A stretch of DNA of 64,000 bases from Ochotona curzoniae (taxonomy: Eukaryota > Chordata > Mammalia > Lagomorpha > Ochotonidae). A model generated the notes under the pieces. The model saw nothing but the letters and a program-made list of their open reading frames with translations, did not search any database and was not told the DNA's origin. The DNA lies in assembly GCF_017591425.1 (NCBI RefSeq), contig NW_024466459.1, forward strand, positions 5,208,001 through 5,272,000. Direction: 5' to 3'. This document shows positions 1 to 12,600 of the stretch, piece after piece. A program made the position numbers and the translations under genes. How positions within the stretch are numbered: the stretch's first letter is position 1; each line of letters starts with the position of its first letter.

Positions 1-453
1 ACCAGAATGTGCTACACCAAGCATGATAATGGAGTCACAGACAGAGTGCTAGGAAAGCAGTTTTCTGGGAAGGAGAAGATCAGAAGATCTTAAGGACAAT
101 GTAATGTCTTCCAGTGAGTAAATTGACCCTAAACTGATCCTTTTGTAAGAGACACAAGATACTTTGCCTACATTTATGCACTTTCACGGTAAAGATAATT
201 GTCCTATTCCCTGTGGATAACAGTTTATTTCATGGTGAGCACCCTTGGAAAGCTACGCCCAGAGAAAAACTGATGGTGTACAATGGTGAAACTCTAGATT
301 GCCACGGCTCCTGAGTTCCTGCTGCTGTCCGTCATTTCTTAGGTTTGTAGGATGAGCAAGAGTCAACGAAAGTTTGAACTCTGGAAATGTTTTAACTCAC
401 AGCTTAACAAATACACTTCATTTGGTATTCATAGCATTCTCTCCTTGTTGCCA

Positions 454-499
<46 letters not shown>
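454..499. repeat. (TG)n microsatellite
   Basis: About 23 uninterrupted TG dinucleotides. Long and pure, so probably polymorphic. A short (AAC)n run follows at 571-590. Confidence 0.95.
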
Positions 500-501
<2 letters not shown>

Positions 502-570
502 CAATTCTTTGTAGATCTGTCCGGATTTGGTAAGTTTTAAGGAGAAATCATTGGGCAGGGAACAGATTAA

Positions 571-590
571 AACAACAACAACAACAACAA
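571..590. repeat. Short (AAC)n run
   Basis: About six AAC triplets between A-rich flanks. Confidence 0.8.
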
Positions 591-960
591 GAAAACATAA
601 GGAAACAACAGTTTTTCCAACAAGGAGTAGATTCTTTGGTCCACTGAGCTCTTCTCCCTCTGCAGATTTGATTATATCTGCTGATTTCTATAATCCATCT
701 TCTTGGAAAACCATTGACCAAAGCATTGTGAAAAAAGAAAAAACTAGAAGGAAAAATCGAAAAGCATTTGGAGTGAAGCTAGATTGCAACTACTAAATGA
801 TAACCGGGACAAAATCATGCCTTTTTCCTTTCTCATATTCTGCATACGCTTTCAAGTAATAGATAACAGATTACATAGATTCAATTTGCCAAGAAATCAG
901 TTTCTAAGTGCTTCTTGTGCATATTAATGAGTTCATAAATAAGAATACTTTGTATTTTAT

Positions 961-1286
961 GAGGTTTATTTATTGTTTTATTGTAAAGTCAGATATACAG
1001 AGAGGAGGAGAAACAGAGAAGAAGAGCTTTTATCCACTGAGTCACGCCACAAGCGGCTGTTGCGGCAAGAGCTCAGCTGGTCCGAAGCCAGGAGCCCGGA
1101 GCTTCTTCCAGTCTCCCATACAGGTGCAGGGTCACAAGGCTTAGGGCCATCTTTGACTGCTTTCCCAGGCCACAAGCAGGGAGCTGGATGGGAAGCAGGC
1201 AGCTCAGACACAAATCAGCGCCCATATGGGATCCCGGCACATGCACAGCGAGGACATTAGCCACTAAGTTACTGCGCTGGACCCAT
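961..1286 (-). mobile_element. Lagomorph C-type SINE, minus strand
   Basis: Reads in reverse from an A-rich tail complement (TTTATTTATTG) through the purine-rich block, the CAGGCCACAAGCAGGGAGCTGG core and CCATATGGGATCC to the tRNA-like head near 1286. Imperfect similar flanks (TTTGTATTTTA on the left, TTTGTGTTTTTA on the right) may be a decayed target duplication. Moderately diverged. Confidence 0.85.
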
Positions 1287-2084
1287 TGTTTTGTGTTTTT
1301 AAACCGAGTTCGAGACATGGATTTCAAAATATCATGTTTAGTAGCTTCACATATCTTTGAATGTAAATAATTCTTTTGACTCACTGTGTAAATGTTAAAC
1401 ACATTCCTGACTGCTAAAGTGAGCGTAAGTTGCATCTGTCTCATCCTGTCTTTTTGCTCTGTCTTGCCTGTGTTTTATTTCTTCTTCTGTGTTAGCTTAG
1501 TGATCTGGCAAAACCTTGAAGGTTTTCACAAAACAGTGACCTGTTTCTTGCTTGGAAGAGAAGTCCTGTAAAAAGGAAGTCAGATTTTCTGTGTTGGTGG
1601 GTCTCTGTCTACTCATATCCTTTTCAGCAAAGGCAATTCATTAAAAGGATAATTAAATTTTTATTTGGAAATAGACTCATACATCAGAAACATTCTGTTG
1701 GGCTATATATAATGATTTTTCCCTCACAAAACTTGGTGACACTCCCATGAGTTCAATGAAATGAAGTAGCAGCAGGACTTGCAATATTGGATGTTAAATA
1801 TTCTAGTGTGATTTAAAATTCAGAAATGATACCGTTTGTTTGGAAATAAGTTTCTGAGTCGGTCACTATTTCAGACTCGTCATTGTTAAAATGAGTGTAA
1901 GGAATAAATGCAGGTAGGCAATAACTGAGGGGTTTAGAAGTTACACTGATCAAACTCTCCATCATTCTAATGCTTTGGGAATCCTCTCAGGTCCTTGATT
2001 TTCACATTGATCATTAGAACTTCAGTTAACATTCTCATTAGAATAATCCTACGGAGGCAGCGCATTGACTTTCACTTTTCACAG

Positions 2085-2299
2085 TCACACTGTGGTTTGA
2101 GTATTCAACACATTCAGGAACATCCCGATCAGGATCAGTTTCAGAGGCTTAGAGTAACTCCAGGGAATAAACAAATTGCCCCATCTGACCTCTGGTTCGT
2201 GTGTCCGGATCAGGAGAGCTTAGTATCATCTCAGGCCAGCTTCACAAATCACTTCCTTGACAACATCAGCCTCCGCCATTAGTCAGAGTGGAAAGAAAG
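2085..2299 (+). other. Weak candidate non-coding exon
   Basis: The left side carries an acceptor-like tract (ACTTTCACTTTTCACAG ending at 2084). The right side has a donor, AAAG then GTAAGG, at 2300. The 215-base interior has mixed composition and no recognised repeat, and one + frame is open until TAG at 2280-2282. Acceptor and donor pairs of this quality also arise by chance in 60 kb, so this is suggestive only. Confidence 0.2.
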
Positions 2300-2399
2300 G
2301 TAAGGAGTCAGTGAAGAAAAGTGACTCACTCTGCAGTGCATCACTCGTGGTGGAGACTGAAGCGCAGGTTGATTGCATGAGGAGTTTTCAAGCCATTCA

Positions 2400-2510
2400 T
2401 GGGTGGAAATGCGTTATATACACAAACCTATGAAATATGTTTGTCCAAATTAATATGGTTTAGATTTCGTTGTCCACTCTTTTTGAAGTTTCCTTGTACA
2501 CCAGTAGCTT
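2400..2510. mobile_element. Possible MITE-like remnant
   Basis: The right end (CTTTTTGAAGTTTCCTTGTACA) resembles the right end of the element at 22262-22365. The left end near TTCATGGGTGGAAATG is only loosely similar to that element's left end. Tentative. Confidence 0.25.
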
Positions 2511-3216
2511 TACTTTGAAGACAAGTCTAGCAACTAGGCCAATTAACTTTCAGTCAATATCTGGGCCATGCCAGAGGGCATTTTCCTCCCGCTAGAACAC
2601 CGGAAAGAAATCAATCTTAAATCCAGAGGAATTTTCTCACATTAAAGAAACTTGCAAAGTCATTTTAGTCTGTCCCAAATGCACCTGCGAAAGAATATGA
2701 GTGGGAAGGAGGCCAATGATAAGGAGATCCTGGTACCTGTAATGAACTGTGTGTTCCTGAGGTCAGGTTGGGGCCAATACTTTTGTTTGAGGTCAATCTC
2801 AGGTTAATATTATTTTTTGTGAAATGGGAGTGACAATTTTATGGTGGCTCTCCAGGTTGTGAGCATTAAACAATATAAAGCACTTAATAAACTGTGTGGA
2901 TCTTCGCAACGGCTGTCCAGAAGATACCATTAATAGTTCCAGCTGGTTTTCTTCCCCACTTTTTTCTTCTTTAACTTTTTCTTTTAACTTGATGGCAATG
3001 ATAGCATCTATTTTGGAAAAAAAATACAAATATAGTTGTAGCTTGTATTCCTTTGTCATGAGATAAGCTTTTCTTTGAAAAGTGCATAGAACAAAGGGGA
3101 CCTGGTTGTATTATGGGAAGTTGCCTATGGATGACTGATTATGTAAGGTAATAAGCCAAAAAACTAGGGCAAGGCATATTACTATTTTCCTTTTTTACTA
3201 AGTTCATGGCTTGTTT

Positions 3217-3545
3217 CAATTTATTTATTTTATCTATTTAAATGCAGAGTTACAGAGAGAGAGAGACAGAGAGAGAGAGAGAGCGAGCTACTGTGTCACT
3301 GCTCAAATGGCCACAATGGCTAGGTCTCAGACAGGCCTAACACAGGGCAGGCCAGAAGCCATGAGCCCCCTCCTCCGAGTCCCCCATGTAGGACAGCAGG
3401 GCCTCAAGCACTACAGACATGTTCTAATGCCTTCTCAGGAGCATTTGAATGGAGTTGGATCAGATGTGGAGCAGCTGGGAGGCAAATCAGTACCCAGGCA
3501 GGATGCTGTTGCTCAGACGGTGGTCTTACCTGCCATTCTACCATA
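3217..3545 (-). mobile_element. Old C-type SINE, minus strand
   Basis: Starts TTATTTATTTTATCTATTTAAATG, has a GA-rich block with a short (GA)n run at 3256-3284, then diverged GGCCACAATGGC and GAGTCCCCCATGTAGG core motifs. More diverged than most copies in the window. Confidence 0.65.
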
Positions 3546-4529
3546 ATTATTAGGATTAATCTGAGCAAGAGTACTCTGCTCCTACAGAGCAGATACCCTG
3601 ACTTGCTGAAAAAGGAGGTTAGGGTGACCCTTTTAGTGATTGCAGCTTAGCGACTCTATCCTTCCGCCCCCTGAAGCTGCATGCATACTAACAGAAATAC
3701 CAATTCCTTATATATGCCAAGTACATGATGCTTTTTGGAAGCTTAATGTAAGACTTTATATATCTGTTCCACAAATAGGTGATAGTTGGATGATAGAGAG
3801 ATGACAGTTTCATGACTGAAGAAATTTCAATCTGCTTTTGGCACTGGTAGTTTTGTACATGAAGCTCTTGTTGAAATCTTCATGTTTCATTAAGTTCATA
3901 ACATCCTATACGATTAGTAATAGCCTCCCTTTGACCACTGATCAACTCAACAAGTAACAAATAATCATGAGCAAAAATGATCAGAATCCAGATGTCAAGA
4001 TAGGTGTATTTCTAGGAGAGATTCTTTCTCCATTTTTCAGAAGAAGACACGTTTCTCCACAGTCCAAAGTACCATTGTCACCTTTGGGGTGGTGCATGCC
4101 TTAGATAGAGGTTATATATTCCACTTAGAATTGTTTAGTTTCAAACACAACACATTTCTAAATAACTGCATTAAAAGTCCCTATCATTTGTCATAGAAAA
4201 GAATCTATGCCTAAACAGGGATTTATGATTTTCAGAGATGGATCAATTAACATATCACAGACCAGCAATATTACTGAATATCAGATTTAAATTATACAGT
4301 CCTTTTAGGACACACTAATTTCATTCAAATCCACTAAATTTGAAATTGCATGGTAATTTGATTCTAGGTTTAAAAACAGCAAGGGAAGAGGAAGAGGTAT
4401 TTATTTAAGGTTATAAGTTAATTCTACAAGCAAACAAATTGCAAATAAATTATATAAATGTAAGAAGAATGGATTCAGGAATATAGAATTTTTACCCTGG
4501 AAGAATCATACAAACATGTGATCATGCAT

Positions 4530-4630
4530 GAGCCATGTTAACTTCACATAGGAAAACTGGCACTAAGGTAAGTTAAGTAACATTTCAAGGTCAAAGATTA
4601 CTAAGTGGCTGGATATTTGGAAGCGGGACA
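4530..4630 (-). mobile_element. MIR-like ancient SINE remnant
   Basis: The pattern GGAAAACTGGCACTAAGGTAA, then AAGTAACATTTCAAGGTCA, then CTAAGTGGCTGGA, follows the reverse complement of the MIR core and tail. Assignment is by remembered consensus. Confidence 0.4.
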
Positions 4631-4639
4631 CCAATATAA

Positions 4640-5270
4640 ACTATGATGGCCAAAAGAGAGAAGAAACTCACTCACTATCGGGGCAAGTGTTGAAAAACTG
4701 GAAGCCCAGCCAAGATGGAGCACCAACAGGTTTTAGACAGCAGCGGTACACACATCACTCCAGATCACAGAGTCCAAAAAAGATAGTACATCTACAACCT
4801 GAAGAGTAGACATATCAGATGCCAAGGCGGAGAGGCAATGGAAAAATTAGCCATCAGCAAGAATATTTATGTCTAAATAAACAAATGATTGACTCAAGTA
4901 GAAATTATAAAGCAGCGGTACCTATGCTCAACATATTTTCTAGCTTTTTCTTATACTCTAGTTTCAATTAGCTTGTGCTCACGTTTGAGAGTTTCGTGTA
5001 ACTTCCCACCACTGAACTCTCATTTGTTGGCCTGTCTACCCCAAGAACCTACACAGCACATCACCTGTCACAGACTGATCAGACATGGGTCGTTTCAAGG
5101 ATCACACTGGGCTCTGTTCTCCGGTTACCGATACCTGATCTGGTCCAAATGAGTGGGCTTCAGACTATGCTGCCAAATCCAATACATGCACAAGTTTCTG
5201 CCTTGGAATCCCTACGGTTCATTCATCTGTAGCTCCCTTTCCTTAAACGCATCACCTTAGGCAATATTAT
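4640..5270. other. Unclassified block, possibly an old L1 UTR-like repeat
   Basis: Contains an AGCCAAGATGG motif near 4710, like that found near L1 5' ends. From about 5090 to 5230 there is a C/T-rich, CpG-bearing stretch resembling in style lagomorph L1 untranslated sequence. No ORF1 or ORF2 remnant is readable. Identity unproven. Confidence 0.2.
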
Positions 5271-5866
5271 AGGCCAGCCATGATGTCATACTCTGTTAGC
5301 TTGGGTATCATGATAATTACAATCATATGCGAATCGTCTCTCACAGCATATGACAACCGTAACTCAATAAGGGCTGGGCATTGGCAATTTGACTTCCCAT
5401 TTTAAAAATAATCTGATTTTTAAAAACATTTCCTTTCTCTGCTTCAAACTTCAAGAAGCAAGTGGGCAATATTGAGACCGTTGAGACAGTTATACATAAT
5501 CAAATTTGGGGCTTTCCTAATACCTTATATTCATGGAAAATAAAGGAAAAAAAATGACTCCCTGGCCATCTAAGGTTTATAAAACTGGGTTGTGTTGTTC
5601 CAAGACAGTGAAATACAGGCACTCCACTACTTCAATAGGGCTACATTCTGACCAACTCGTTGTAGATTGAAAATACTAGGAGTCAACAATTCCCTTAGTA
5701 GTCTCGAGGTGCTGAAAATCACAGCTCAATGGAAGTGCCTTGCAGAAAAATCTGTTGTTTCTTTTATGACAATGTGGTTGACAGGGAGCATGGCACTTCT
5801 CATTATGCCCAGCATCCATGAGAGAAGCTCATACTAAGTACTACTGACCTGTCCTCAACACCAAGA

Positions 5867-5957
5867 ACTGGGCCAGATTGAAACTGGGAACCAGAAATTC
5901 AAACTAGGTCTTCTACATGGATGGCAAGAACTTAACTCTTGCCACCCAAGTAGAACT
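5867..5957 (-). mobile_element. Short SINE head fragment, minus strand
   Basis: GGCCAGATTGAAACTGGGAACC followed by diverged versions of the tRNA-like head (AACTTAACTCTTGCC) matches the 5' third of an old C-SINE in reverse. Short and diverged. Confidence 0.35.
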
Positions 5958-7049
5958 GGTGCGTAACTAAATATGCATAACTGGTGATATATATGAATGT
6001 TCTGAGCTTCAGGCTAATTTCTTTGAAGTCCTGTGGTTTTTATTGAAACAGATGCATGATATGATGGTTTTAGGAACGGAGACATCACATTCTAACAGCT
6101 CATGGCAAAACGTCTTCTGATCAGTATGCACAGAGTCGCGATGGGTGTCTGAGATGCTAAGCTGTTTGATACGCTATAACTTTGAACCCTGTTGCCGCTA
6201 TTTCCTATGAAATAAGACCTCTTCGTTCCCATCACTACACTCCGCAAGCAAAACAACATGATAAAATCTCTTCATTTTAAATCTGACCCCTTGTCATTTT
6301 ATTCCAAATGCATGCATAGTTATGTTCACCTAGGATGAACTTAGCCAGTTGGCAGCATCTCCTACACTGGGCTGGGTCTTCCAAAGACGAAATGTCCTGC
6401 TTTCTTGCCTTTTCACAGAGTACCACACAGGAAGGAAAACAAGAAATTCAACTTTTAAACTGGCTATTCATGGCCTTTGCCAAGTTCTGGCAGAATGTCA
6501 TGTTGTTTTCATTACGATTCATCTCACTGACTTTCTAATTAAATGAACTGGTCTTTTCATTGAGGCCGTAAGTGAGTGAAGCTGAGTTACCCAAGTCACT
6601 GAGTGTTGTTACCTGATAGATGCAAAGTGGTTGCATTCTCACCCACTTTTTGCTATATTTTAGGAGTACTATATATTCTTTCCTTGTATTCTGTTTTGTG
6701 AAATTTGGTTCTAGAAGCTCCTGCAACAATGTATGTCTTTCGATTTTGATAGATGAAAAAAATGCTTTAGCATTAGAACACAGAATTTTATAATAATTTA
6801 ATGTTTAATGTGATTGAAAGGTACATACATTTAATATCTTATTCAACTAACCTATATTGTGCATTTATCTGAAACACTAGCATGGAGTAAGTGTGTGGGT
6901 GCATGTATGTGTGTGTGTGGCAGGGGCAGGGAGAGTGTTACACTTTCTGAATTCTATAGATTGGAATTTTTTTGATCTTTTATTTCCCAAACACATCTAA
7001 GAAAACACTTCATCCCATCTGGAAACTGCTTCCACCACAAGTTAAATTA
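5958..7049. other. Unique sequence, no gene seen
   Basis: AT-rich intron-like or intergenic DNA with a short TG run near 6890-6920. Small ORFs in both directions lack recognisable domains. Confidence 0.5.
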
Positions 7050-7310
7050 ATGTGTGCCCTGGAAAGTAGCAGGAGATAGCTCAAGGACTTGAGCCCCTGA
7101 CTTTCGTGTAGGAGATCTGTAAAGAGTTCTTAGCTCCTAATTTCACCTTTGTCAGGCTTGCCTGTTGTAGGAAGAACTAGCATATGCAAGGTACGTCTTC
7201 CTCGCTCCCTCCATCCCTCTCTCTTTCTCTCCCTCTCTCTTCTCCCCTCCCCGTCTGTCTATTTCTCCTTCTCTCTACCTTTTAAATAAATACAAATAAA
7301 CAAAAAAGCA
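7050..7310 (+). mobile_element. Old C-type SINE, plus strand
   Basis: A diverged body is followed by a long T/C-rich tract (about 7198-7280) and an AAATAAATACAAATAAA tail, the normal 3' order for the family. The head is poorly preserved. Confidence 0.5.
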
Positions 7311-7767
7311 CAAAATAAAAAAGAAATCATGAATGCAAACTCAACTTTCCGGAATAAATTGAATATTGAGGATTGTCTATATAAATCTGAAAAATTTTCA
7401 TTTATTCCTTGTTTGTACTATCTATAAATTGAAGCTAACTGATTGAAATATGTCACTTCCTAAATTATAGTTACATGATGTTGAAAGAACTGGGCATTAC
7501 AAGTATATAGACTGTCAAATTGTTGGAAACACAAGCAGAATTACAGATGAAATTTTATTTCCAAATAAGACCAAAAAATCCAAAGTCAAATGCAATGTAT
7601 CTGAACCTTTGAAATAATATAATTTTTCATTATGATATCTACATTTTATATAGTGCATTGATTATATCCTGTGTAGATAATAATAGGAATAAGTGATGTA
7701 CATAACATATCTGAATATTCCATTTTGAAAAGTAATGATTGCTGGGAATATTTGGAGGTGAGCAATA
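7311..7767. other. AT-rich unique sequence, no gene seen
   Basis: No ORF of note, no repeat recognised. Confidence 0.5.
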
Positions 7768-7780
7768 ACAAAAGACTTTT
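7768..7780. repeat. Left target-site duplication of SINE 7781-8106
   Basis: ACAAAAGACTTTT, identical to 8107-8119 on the other side. Confidence 0.88.
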
Positions 7781-8106
7781 TTTTTTAGATTTATTTTTAT
7801 TATTTTTTTATTGGAAAGGCGGATATACAGAGAGGAGAGACAGAGAGGAAGATCTTCCGTCCAATGATTTACTCCCTAAGTAAGCGCAATGGCCAATGCT
7901 ATGCCGATCCAAAGCCAGGAGCCTCTTCCGGGTCTCCCACGTGGGTGCAGGGTCCCAAAGCTTTGGGCCGTCCTCGGCTGCTTTCCTGGGCCACAGTCAG
8001 GGAGCTGGAAGGGAAGCGGGGCTGCCGGGATTAGAACTGGAGCCCATATGGGATCCTGGGCATGCAAGGCGAGGACCTTAACCACTTGCGCCACCTCGCC
8101 GGGCCC
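7781..8106 (-). mobile_element. Young C-type SINE with intact target-site duplication
   Basis: A full-length minus-strand copy: tail complement, GATCTTCC block, core CACAGTCAGGGAGCTGG, CATATGGGATCC, B box (reverse of GGTTCTAATCC) and head ending in GGGCC. Both flanks carry the identical 13 bases ACAAAAGACTTTT (7768-7780 and 8107-8119), a target-site duplication from L1-type insertion. Low divergence from the copy at 49657 indicates a recent insertion. Confidence 0.92.
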
Positions 8107-8119
8107 ACAAAAGACTTTT
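8107..8119. repeat. Right target-site duplication of SINE 7781-8106
   Basis: ACAAAAGACTTTT, identical to 7768-7780. Confidence 0.88.
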
Positions 8120-11100
8120 AAGTCATAAGACTATGTATATAACCATGGTTTTTGTGGTCTTACAGATGATGTCTACATGGACTCAATCCAACCAACAATT
8201 TTAAATCCTTTTGCCGTGGTATGAACGTAAAATCTTCCGTAGGTTCATTCATCACTTACACGTATACTTATTGAACAAGTTTTATGGACTAGACGTATTG
8301 CTGAGCATTAACGATATAATATAAAGGAACACCAAATACGTGTCCTTATTTGTATAGTTTCATTTCGTGACAATGACTAAGAACAACATGGAGTACAAGA
8401 CATAATAGAGGGCGTATAGCACTTTTACTCTATAGAGAACTGACACCCCAAAGAAATACCGTGTGGTCACACCTCGGGATAGTTATCAGTCCAGAAATAG
8501 ACTGATTTCTCAACGAACTCTAGGGTGGTGCTGCCTTTGAACTTGAGAGCTTTTAATCAGTCCATGCTATTGAGGAACTTTCTTCTTCAGAAGTGAAAAA
8601 TCTTCAGAGTAATTCCTCCCACACAATCAGGTAATGGAAACTCGGGATTATCACTGACTCCTTATGCTTCTCCTATGGTTTAATTTTATCAGTTGCTAAA
8701 TAGCAAGGACATTTCATTCCACTTGTTTCTGCACAATTCTCCCTTGGCCCTCTGACTTCAATTCTTTCTACCTCACTCTCTTTGGTGCTATGTGTGGGCC
8801 AGGTGGATGTTTCAGAAAAAGTCTACTTGAGTTGCAACAATGTCTTCATTCACTGCTACCAGATTCAATGCCTTGCAGGAGACATTATCTTAGATAAACA
8901 CTTTTACTTGAAGTAGTATCAATTTACACAAGTAGCTTTCATTTCTGTTTTCTACAAACCACTTGCTTTAGGAAAATATGATTTCATCACTTTAAAAATC
9001 ATTCACTGAAATGCGTTGCGTGGCCCTGAAATGGAATGATTCTGAAGAAATAAATTCAAGTTGTTTTCTGTTTCTTTTTCCTTGAACCTCTTACATACAT
9101 CCTGGAGGGCTTGGAGCTCTGTAGTAATTAACCCGGAAAGAAAAAAGGGAATGAGGAGAGGTGGAAGGGGGGAAATACAGGAGGGGAGTCAAGCAGGCAA
9201 GAGACGGTTGAGAAGAGACTTCCTGTAGGAATCTCAGTTGCAGTTCCTGTCATACTAGGAGATGTTTTGATTTGTGGTTGATGGGCTGGCTGTATGACCT
9301 TGATCGTCCACCTGCACCAGCAGAGATACCACGTTCCAGTTATATTCCCTTCAGAGCCTGAAAAGTTCTCAAGTTCTCCCTCCCACAAAATCAAACATAA
9401 GCTAGGTCAGGTTTCTCATCATCACAGGAAAAATAGAACACATGACTCCCGTAGACAAAACAAGAAGATATACAGAGTCACTGGAAATGTCTAGATTTTG
9501 AAAAGTACCTGATGTAGAAAAAAAAAAATTGAAAAAGACAGGAATGGAAAATTCCTTTGCTGGCTTCCTGTTCTCCTTCCGGCTGAAGTACGGTTAGTTA
9601 CCAACTGTCAAAAGAAATCTCCCGTTTGATTCTTAGTTTTGGGGGGAAGAAAAGCATTCAAAAAAATATGTTTTAGAGGTTACTGGGGCTACAAAGACCT
9701 TCCTTTTAATAACCCATTCCTGAACGCTGAAAGAGGCATACATTGGGAAGAGAAGGATCAAATCCAACTACAAAAAGTAAAGAATTAAGGAAGTGACACA
9801 GGTAAACCAATTTCTCTCAAGTGCTTCTTAATGAAATAATCAATGTGATAATGAAGCCAGACATTTGAGGCTTGAAATATCTGAAAATCTTCTGCTGGAT
9901 AAACAAAGAAGTTTCTGTAAAAGCAAACCAGTGTTTAAAGCCAAGGGTGTCTTTTGAAGTCACATTGGCTGCTTTGGGGAAGCCTCATTTTGCACTAAAG
10001 GTGTTTTCCTTGTAGAGATGGACACTTTTTTTCAATGGGTAGCCACTTGTCGCAGAGGTATAAAGTTTACCTTATATTTGAGCTGGTTATATCTGGCACA
10101 TACTTGATAGTTTTGAAAGCTCTTTCAAGCACAGTTGCAGTTCATCACAATAATATAGTCTAAATCATTTCAGTAAACTTGGGTGTGATTTTAGAGTACT
10201 GCAGAACAAATAGAAAAGCTACAAAAGATTTCCTGGCACCCCCTGGATCTCCGGATTTCCATAGTTAGAAATACAATCTTTTATATTGAATCAAGAGCTC
10301 CTTGCAAAGATTTGAAAACCAACATTCAAAACTGCACTTGAAATTAAACCTGAATTTTGATCTCAAACAGTAGAGGACATGATTTCGCTAATGGAAAGTG
10401 AGGCTCCTGGTTCATTGTCCTTGTCTTCCTTGCAGTTTTACTCATGCATCTACAATAAACATATAGGGTATGACTTTGAAAAGTTAATAAAAAGTGGAAT
10501 TAAAAAGAAGTTTAACTTAAATTTTTGAAATCCAAGCACATTAAATATAGTCTCTAGAGGAGATTTTTTAATGATAGATTTCCAATCCCTTTACAGTTAA
10601 GGAAAATTACGCAGTTTAAAATAGTAATATGGGTCAATGCATCAGACTCTTGCTTAATACAATTTCAACTATTTCAATTTCAGTGAGTGTTGAAAGTTCT
10701 GTAGCATTAAATATTTATTAACATTGTTGATATTTAATTTTATTATAATCAATACACAACATATTAATATATTAATTATGTGTTAATTAACAACTAATGA
10801 TTATTTATGATTGGCTTTTAGAATTAATGCAACATTAAGTATAATATTGACATATTGATCATTTATAACAAACGTGTTTATTAATATTGGCATATTTATA
10901 TCCATTAGAACTACATAAATGATTGCTCATGGCTGTGTTCCAATGCATGTTAATTATGGACACTGAAATTTGAATTTCATGTGATTTCCACATATCATCC
11001 AATATTGTACTAAAAATTCTGTCTCACATTCAAAAACACGGCAACACTCTTAGTCACCATAAAACTGAGTCAGTGTGCCGATGCTAAGCCGGAGTGTGGA

Positions 11101-12055
11101 AGCCTGGCATCATCAGCAACCCTTCAGTGTAACAGAAACTCTTTGGCCACTGAACAACAAAGAAGCACAGATCTGTGAAAGCGTAAATGGTGATCATTTA
11201 CCCATTTTCCATTCCACTCATGCCTTCTTCCATTCCTTTGCTATTTTACAAAGCTTAGAAAAAAACATACTTCTTCAGTGTGCCTCAGTTTCCCTTTCTG
11301 TTTTGGTGAGGATGGCAGTGTATAAGTGTTAAACTTCAATAAAGTTGACTTCCAGTTCAGGTCTGTTGACGCAGCATAGACGTGGAACAAAAAGCTTACC
11401 AAGATACCACTTTTTTATTTGGCTTTAGACAGTGTTTTCCTACTTCAGTGTGAGTTTGGGCGCATCAGATATTCTCGGAGTTTACTTCCAACCAATGAAC
11501 GAAGCCGTTCTATGGCTGTCTGACTGGGTTGAAGCTGGGAAACCGTCCAATTTCACCATCTTGCCTCCTGTCCAGCCCTTCCCTGTTATCTTGCGTTATG
11601 CTAAGTTTAGCTGTTTCATCGCCTTAGGTAAATCAAAATGCTCACCCAAACAGAGTCAGTGTCCCTAACATCCTTCTGGTCTCCATGTGCGCTTTCAAAT
11701 GTCCTTCGATGCACAACAGTCGTCAACAACACTAATCAACAGAGTTAAGCTTTCAAACAAGTGCTGTAAGTGATGACACCAGACAAGCCAGACTTGCTAT
11801 GGGCAACTCACAGTGAAAGTCATTCTAATTGCTATGGAAATGATGTGACTTATCTACTCTTACCAAAAAAAAAAAAACCAAAAACTACAATGTTCATGTC
11901 TGTCCAGTGGTTATTTGGCATTCACAGGCATGGGTCTTGTGGAGGGGCTACAATCCTCTTCTACAGGTACTGTTTAGCAAGTTGCAAAGCATGTGCTCCC
12001 ATCCGAATGTGAAAATTTGGCTGACTGCAGTTTGGAATACTGATTATTTTTGAGG
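8120..12055. other. Unique non-coding sequence
   Basis: No gene recognised. Holds a possible ancient-repeat remnant at 8255-8420, a purine-rich tract at 9131-9215, and a very AT-rich stretch at 10690-10920 with many TTAAT/ATTAA words. ORFs of 66-88 codons here show no family features. Confidence 0.5.
10690..10920. repeat. AT-rich low-complexity stretch
   Basis: Dense TTAAT, TATTAAT and TTAATTAA words with almost no G/C. Simple low complexity rather than a tandem repeat. Confidence 0.6.
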
Positions 12056-12059
12056 GGGT

Positions 12060-12165
12060 AGATGCTGCCCCTATTACTGTTTTTAAAACCCTCATTGTAC
12101 ACGTGAAGAAACTGGGGTGCAGGATAATTGAATGGCTTTCTCAGTGACAGGCTAGGAAGGAACAG
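12060..12165 (-). mobile_element. MIR-like remnant, minus
   Basis: AAAACCCTCATTGTACACG, GAAGAAACTGGGGTGCAGGA and CAGTGACAGGCTAGG follow the reverse MIR pattern (bulk TTACAGATGAGGAAACTGAGG, then TCACACAGCTAG). Confidence 0.5.
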
Positions 12166-12499
12166 CAATAACACCAAAGTTCAGTCTTACTTTCTCAGAA
12201 ATTCATTTCAAAAATGCAAGAAATGGAACAACCCCAAGGTAGCAAACATAGATATGGATGGTTGGCCAAGCCAGCTGTGATCTACTGGGTCCCCTGGTAA
12301 CTGCTGCTTTTAGAGGAAAAACAAATGCTGATTCTTTGTCAGAATAATATTTGCATTGTACTCTCCTGGATTCTGAACTCCTGCATGTTCTGCAGAGCTG
12401 GAGGTTATAATTTCTTTTTACATTTGCCTCGTGGCTACCTTTCTCATTTTTCTGAAACTCTCTCCTGACTATAGCATTTTAAATTCACTTCTTGGCTTA

Positions 12500-12600
12500 T
12501 CACTGAGCATTCTGCCCTCTGGGTAAGTCACTTGACCACGTGACTTCCTCAACATTGCGATTTCATGCACTAGGACTTACTGTTAGAGTAACTTTAGACA
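12500..12600 (+). mobile_element. MIR-like remnant, plus
   Basis: CTCTGGGTAAGTCACTTGACC followed by CTTCCTCAACATTGCGATTT parallels the MIR core (GGGCAAGTCACTTAACC, then TTTCCTCATCTGTAAAAT). The GTAAGT here is therefore not taken as a splice donor. Confidence 0.4.

Noticed and set aside
352..540. Val/Cys-repeat ORF
   Set aside because: Translation of the TG microsatellite; the same holds for the minus ORF at 21192-21443.
4567..4573. Strong donor-like AAGGTAAGT
   Set aside because: Lies within a MIR-like remnant and has no paired acceptor.
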